From positions 1 through 64,000 of the forward strand of contig JADKHC010000010.1 of NCBI GenBank assembly GCA_016721945.1: 64,000 bases of DNA, given 5' to 3'. A model generated the notes under the pieces. That model did not search any database. It was not told the DNA's origin and worked only from the letters and a program-made list of their open reading frames with translations. Position 1 is the stretch's first letter, and each line of letters opens with the position of its first letter. A program made the position numbers and the translations under genes. Below, in pieces: positions 63,230-64,000 of this stretch. The stretch is from Verrucomicrobiota bacterium. GTDB lineage: Bacteria; Verrucomicrobiota; Verrucomicrobiia; Opitutales; Opitutaceae.

Positions 63230-63671
63230 TTGTGCGCGAACCCGGACCACGCTCAGTCGTTCGTTGGATGCCCGAAGCCGATTCAAAAAGACACTTGCGG
63301 TTGGAATAACTTAAGCTGAGGTTCCGCTGTCCGATGAATAGTTAAGTTGTACGGTTTGTCAGCCAGTTCGTGTCTGAAGACTGTTAGCCTTTGTCAGGTT
63401 GCCCTGTGGATAGAAATACAACGGGGCTTTTGAGCGAGCGTACTTCGTTAGAGGTCGTAGCCAGAAATACTGAAAGGTCAGAGTCAGCTTAGCAGCGTTT
63501 GCGGTCATGTTGCGTTAATCGTTCGGACGGCGCGTCAGCGTCTCCGTAGCATTGGCGTAGCATATCCGAAGGTCAGGCCCGGTGTTGCATCGCGCATTCC
63601 GTTCGCGAAGCGCGAGGCGCAGCGCAGGGAGCAGTGCCCAGTGAACAGCAAGTCAGGAATTCTCAGAACCT
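63230..63671. other. gene-free region before the last gene
   Basis: About 440 bases with no credible gene. It holds short inverted GC stretches (GCGAAGCGCGAGGCGCAGCGC around 63606-63626). Nothing else recognised; it could carry a structured leader for the following gene. Confidence 0.4.
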
Positions 63672-64000
63672 ATGAAAATCTCCAAACTTATCGCTACTCA
63701 CCACGCCATCATTCAACAAGCCCGGTTGGCCAATCTGGCCCAGGCTTACATCACGCTTCGGCGCTGTGCCGAAAGAGTGCATCGCGCGCGTTTATGCGGG
63801 CTCGTCAACTTGCGCCAGCCCGACGCGGCCGAGGGAAGGATGTGGGCATCGCTTACCGCGCTTGAAGGAAGCCAATCGGTCATAGAGGAACATTTTTGCG
63901 ACGAGGAACTCATGGAGTTCGCCGATGCGATGGCCTTCGCGCGTGGTATCGAACTTTTGGATATCACGTTCAGAATAGAGGCGTTGATGCCTGAGTTCGT
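63672..64000 (+). CDS. unidentified protein, 3' partial
   Basis: An open frame from ATG 63672 to the window edge, at least 109 residues, all-helical in appearance: KISKLIATHHAIIQQARLAN, YITLRRCAERVHRARL, then VIEEHFCDEELMEFADAMAF. No family recognised. Codon use looks genic. Confidence 0.5.
   Translation, partial: MKISKLIATHHAIIQQARLANLAQAYITLRRCAERVHRARLCGLVNLRQPDAAEGRMWASLTALEGSQSVIEEHFCDEELMEFADAMAFARGIELLDITFRIEALMPEF

Noticed and set aside
63606..63671. structured non-coding RNA before the last gene
   Set aside because: Only short inverted GC stretches are visible and no known RNA family layout could be recognised.

Overview
The window looks like a chromosomal segment of a Verrucomicrobiota bacterium, most plausibly Opitutales/Opitutaceae. 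This is inferred from the layout of a complete division and cell-wall (dcw) cluster, meso-diaminopimelate-type MurE, moderately high GC, and the styles of gene family present; no 16S gene is in the window. No tRNA, rRNA or CRISPR was recognised.

Region 1 (1-8.8 kb) is accessory. It starts inside an RHS/YD-repeat gene with a low-GC C-terminal tip that looks like a papain/calpain-type cysteine-peptidase toxin, followed by a candidate immunity gene. Next is a Tn7/Mu-type transposon (about 2856-7162) with TGTTACC...GGTAACA ends, three tandem left-end copies, an array of TCGTA-type motifs, a transposase joined in frame to an AAA+ ATPase, a tiny primase-like protein and a zinc-ribbon protein. The transposon end abuts a 5'-truncated gene. 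A block of iterated TGTCCTCAC repeats, probably an old IS end, separates this from the core.

Region 2 (8.8-32 kb) is the dcw cluster in one direction: mraZ (with a textbook three-box operator), rsmH, ftsL-like, ftsI, murE, murF, mraY, murD, a LysM lipoprotein, ftsW, murG, murC, murB, ddl, ftsQ, ftsA, ftsZ, then obgE, a stand-alone MshEN-like protein and a PilB/GspE ATPase. Many genes overlap by ATGA or GTGA. MurC and MurB appear to be one ancestral fused reading frame split by one base.

Region 3 (32-38 kb) holds a rhomboid/rhombosortase-like protease, mnmA, a phosphodiesterase-family enzyme, a large CBM48-GH13 debranching-type enzyme and a small low-GC secreted protein.

Region 4 (38.3-51.9 kb) is the most interesting part: two divergent, tightly overlapping operons resembling flexirubin-type (aryl polyene plus dialkylresorcinol) pigment-lipid clusters. 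Leftward: a decayed B12/radical-SAM gene, darA-like, darB-like, a small protein and a BtrH-like protein. Rightward: acyl carrier protein, ketosynthase, chain-length-factor-like protein, LpxL-like and PlsC-like acyltransferases, glycosyltransferase 2, LolA-like protein, MMPL exporter, and an intact B12/radical-SAM protein. Aromatic ammonia-lyase, ketoreductase and dehydratase genes are not here.

Region 5 (51.9-64 kb) mixes housekeeping (prfA, prmC with a GxxExxY gene wedged between) with a lysozyme-like secreted protein, a HAD protein, a BON-domain protein, a frameshifted Dps, a row of small envelope-stress-type proteins (DUF3185, DUF1328, ElaB/YqjD, YqjE, YqjK types), a transglutaminase-like protein, a NarL-type response regulator with a possible kinase fossil upstream, and an unidentified gene leaving the right edge. 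Four single-base frame breaks, three of them in short homopolymers, mean either base-calling errors or real decay; this should be kept in mind for the affected genes.
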